Below, piece by piece: positions 61,846 to 64,000 of a stretch of 64,000 nt of DNA. Position numbers and translations under genes: made by a program. A model generated the notes under the pieces. It was given only the letters and a program-made list of their open reading frames with translations, was not told the DNA's origin and searched no databases. Position 1 is the first letter of the stretch, and each line of letters starts with the position of its first letter. The DNA comes from Myxococcales bacterium (GTDB taxonomy: Bacteria; Myxococcota_A; Polyangia; Polyangiales; Polyangiaceae): the NCBI GenBank assembly GCA_947473045.1, contig CANJCO010000005.1:57023-121022 (forward strand), written 5' to 3'.

Positions 61846-64000
61846 TCACTGGGGCTCGTCCGACATTTCGTCGTCATTGCCAATTCCCGGTCGCCCCCCG
61901 CGCGCCGGCTCCCTCGGTTGGGGCGCTGGGTCGCCGACATGAAATAACTGAATATGTTCTTTGACACCTTCGGCATATTCTGCAGGGCTAATCCGCTGCG
62001 CTTTTGCGGCCACGCCCATCAGGCGAATCAGATTACCGGCCCAGTAATCAGGCATTTCGCGACGCTCATACAGCCGTTTGTGATTGCCAATTGGATTAGG
62101 CAAAATCGTCGCGAGCAGCAAGCTCTCTCCGAGCGAGAGCTCTGCTGCGGTGCGACCGAAATAGTGCTCGGCGGCAGCCCCAACTCCGTAAATATCGGGA
62201 CCAAATTCGACGACGTTCAAGTAGAGCTCCATGAGCTCGTCCTTGGTAAATGCGTCTTCGAGATAGTCCGTCAAGACGACCTCTTCCAGCTTTCGCGACA
62301 GGGTCTTTTCCCTCGACAGAAAAAGATTCTTCGCGAGCTGCATCGTAATCGTGCTCGCCCCTCGCACGAATCGATGAGCACGAAGATTGGCAATTATCGA
62401 CGCGCGAATTGCTCCCGCGTTGAAGCCGTGATGACGATAAAAACCGGCGTCCTCGGTCGTTTGAACCGCCACTGCCATGAACGGACTGACGTCCTCCAAG
62501 TCGGTCCACCGATCGGTCCCCGGGCCGACAGTAAGTGTACGCGGGTGACCGTCAGCGCCGACGACCTCGTGTTCGAAAGCGCCCGCGAAGCGCGCCTTGC
62601 GCAGCTGGGGCGGAATCACTCGCATGCGACACGAATCGCGAACATCATGTTCGAGCGCGAGGGCAGCGAAATCGCGCGAATCAAACGTCGTCTGCAGTGT
62701 CGCCGACAGGACACCAGCGTACTCGACTCCAACGAGGTGAGGGAGCAGCGCCCGCGGAACGCTTGCCGCGAGAGCTTGGCAGCTCACCGGCGGGACCTCC
62801 AACGACAGCGCCCCCTCGAGGTGATCGGGCGCCTGGAAGAGGGCGCCATGCATAGCCCCCTGGAAAGCCCCGAGCGACACGCGCCCCTCGTCCAACCGGA
62901 GGTGTCCATCCTGCTGAAGTTCGCCGCGCGCAGTGAGGCCCAAGTCCAGATCCTCGATGAGCTCCGCGCTCACGCGCGGCTGGAGGATCGAAAGGTGGCG
63001 CAGCGATGACGCAATGTCGAACGTCAGAAATTGTCCATCCGCCCCCAGAACGACTCGGCCCTTCCCCGCAAAGGAGGACCGCTCGGGATGCGCAACACCG
63101 AGCGCTCCCGGCTCTACGCCCAACATCGAAAGCGAAATCGGACCGCCATCGAGCGACGCCACGACATCTCCGGCGCCCATGGGCAAACGTAGCTCGGCCC
63201 GTATCGGAGCGGCGCCGGCGGAGGCGAGCCCAACAAACGACAGATCTATCGACTCGGGGTGCTGATCGAGTCTCGCAGCGCCCGGACCGACGGCGAACGA
63301 CTCCGCCCTGCGCCGAACCGTAAAAGTGAGCGCCTCGACGGCCGACGGATGGGCGGGGTCAAGATGCTCGGACAGAAACGTGGCGAGTACCCCCGCGAAC
63401 GCGCGAGCCCCGCGGATATCCGGCCGACGAAAATAGGCGTCGCCCGGCGCCGTCGGAGGCACGACCGCGGCGACGGCGCCATGCTCGGCGCGCGCCTCGC
63501 CCACCGGAACTTCCAGCGATGCCGCGGCAGCGCCCACGTAAAACCGCCGCTCTGCATCCACTCCCCCCGCGACCGTGCGCGCCGAAACCGTGATATCCGA
63601 CGCAGCCCCCGTCACTACCGCAACGGAGAACCGGTAGCCGCCGCCCTCGCGCTCGAACTCCAGGCCCTCAAATGCAAGGGAGCCCGCTTCGGCTGTCCAT
63701 CCACCCGAGATCCCCACGCCACGCAGGGCGACCGCCGCGCGAGCTCCGCTCGGCGCGATGGATTGATGGTCCGACCGCCATGCCCGCACCTGCGCGAGCA
63801 GCTCGTCGGGAGCTCCTCGAGCGTCGACACGCGCGCCTGAAACCAAGACGGCACCGACGTCGAGCGCCCGATCGAGCTCGACCTCCACGCGGGCAAGGCG
63901 CACGGTAACGCCGGGCACCCCGACCAGGGCGAGGCGAACGTCCTCGAGGACGAGCCCGCCAAACCGCGGCTGGAGGTGCCCGATGTCTATCGTCACGCCC
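61846..64000 (-). CDS. Monofunctional GT51 peptidoglycan transglycosylase, N-terminus cut by window
   Basis: The frame is open to the right edge, so the true start lies outside. At least 716 residues are present. The first ~450 are beta-rich (VEVELDRALDVGAVLVSGARVDARG and similar), reminiscent of AsmA-like proteins. The GT51 domain follows: VQTTEDAGFYRHHGFN (catalytic Glu region), RGASTITMQLAKNLFLSREKTLSRKLEEVVLTDYLE and ELYLNVVEFGPDIYGVGAAAEHYFG. No transpeptidase domain follows, so it only polymerises glycan. The tail is Pro/Gly-rich. It converges on tadA with four bases between. Confidence 0.85.
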   Translation of the reverse strand, partial: GVTIDIGHLQPRFGGLVLEDVRLALVGVPGVTVRLARVEVELDRALDVGAVLVSGARVDARGAPDELLAQVRAWRSDHQSIAPSGARAAVALRGVGISGGWTAEAGSLAFEGLEFEREGGGYRFSVAVVTGAASDITVSARTVAGGVDAERRFYVGAAAASLEVPVGEARAEHGAVAAVVPPTAPGDAYFRRPDIRGARAFAGVLATFLSEHLDPAHPSAVEALTFTVRRRAESFAVGPGAARLDQHPESIDLSFVGLASAGAAPIRAELRLPMGAGDVVASLDGGPISLSMLGVEPGALGVAHPERSSFAGKGRVVLGADGQFLTFDIASSLRHLSILQPRVSAELIEDLDLGLTARGELQQDGHLRLDEGRVSLGAFQGAMHGALFQAPDHLEGALSLEVPPVSCQALAASVPRALLPHLVGVEYAGVLSATLQTTFDSRDFAALALEHDVRDSCRMRVIPPQLRKARFAGAFEHEVVGADGHPRTLTVGPGTDRWTDLEDVSPFMAVAVQTTEDAGFYRHHGFNAGAIRASIIANLRAHRFVRGASTITMQLAKNLFLSREKTLSRKLEEVVLTDYLEDAFTKDELMELYLNVVEFGPDIYGVGAAAEHYFGRTAAELSLGESLLLATILPNPIGNHKRLYERREMPDYWAGNLIRLMGVAAKAQRISPAEYAEGVKEHIQLFHVGDPAPQPREPARGGRPGIGNDDEMSDEPQ

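Overview
The window reads as chromosomal DNA from a high-GC, Gram-negative, lipoprotein-rich bacterium. Myxococcota (myxobacteria, probably the Polyangia/Sorangium side) is the best guess. The grounds are Hanks-type serine/threonine kinases with helical-repeat or FHA partners, split type IV pilus gene sets, an FtsI with a PASTA tail, many secreted beta-propeller and Cys-rich lipoproteins, and very tight gene packing with ATGA, GTGA and TGATG overlaps. This is inferred from gene content; no 16S gene is present.

Layout. 1-3.8 kb: the 3' end of a glycosyltransferase, then a kinase and its partner on the minus strand, and a lipoprotein on the plus strand. 3.8-20.8 kb (minus strand): a complete division and cell-wall (dcw) cluster in the order mraZ-rsmH-ftsL-ftsI-murE-murF-mraY-murD-ftsW-murG-murC-ftsQ-ftsA-ftsZ. 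It has a readable sigma-70-like promoter and 10-bp-phased MraZ boxes in front of mraZ; murB and ddl are absent. 20.9-24.2 kb: a small zinc-ribbon gene, a 15-bp tandem repeat and pilMNOP without pilQ. 24.3-34.5 kb: lycopene cyclase, a propeller lipoprotein with a CXXCH motif, a second propeller protein, VanW, an L,D-transpeptidase and a PLP lyase. 34.5-42.9 kb: thioredoxin-like and MDR oxidoreductases, DUF2723 and DUF2804 proteins, a four-gene operon containing dtd and a protein with a cysteine ladder, a DUF882 peptidase and a peroxiredoxin.

42.9-49.4 kb is the most unusual part. A rhodanese-MoeB gene and a kinase gene each survive intact, about 4 kb apart. A decayed piece of the kinase lies beside moeB, and a decayed piece of moeB lies beside the kinase. 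Between these duplicated junctions sit an SDR, an SRPBCC protein and a secreted flavoprotein with a TetR-like palindrome at its start. The pattern suggests that an ancestral moeB-kinase junction was duplicated around an inserted segment.

49.4-54.8 kb: an FHA gene in operon with the kinase, divergent from pilB, a PLP enzyme and pilT. 54.8-60.7 kb: a class V aminotransferase, an M20 hydrolase, apbE, a VWA/CoxE-like protein and a PDZ-thioredoxin fusion. 60.7-61.27 kb: a gene-free stretch with strong hairpins and a purine-rich tract, followed by a good promoter. That promoter probably drives tRNA-Arg(ACG) and, 10 bp further on, tadA, whose product edits exactly that tRNA. The window ends inside a monofunctional peptidoglycan glycosyltransferase gene with a long, possibly AsmA-like N-terminal region.

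Together the genes concern cell envelope and division (dcw, GT51, L,D-transpeptidase, DUF882, VanW), type IV pili (pilMNOP, pilB, pilT) and kinase/FHA signalling. No CRISPR array, insertion sequence, rRNA or phage module was seen.
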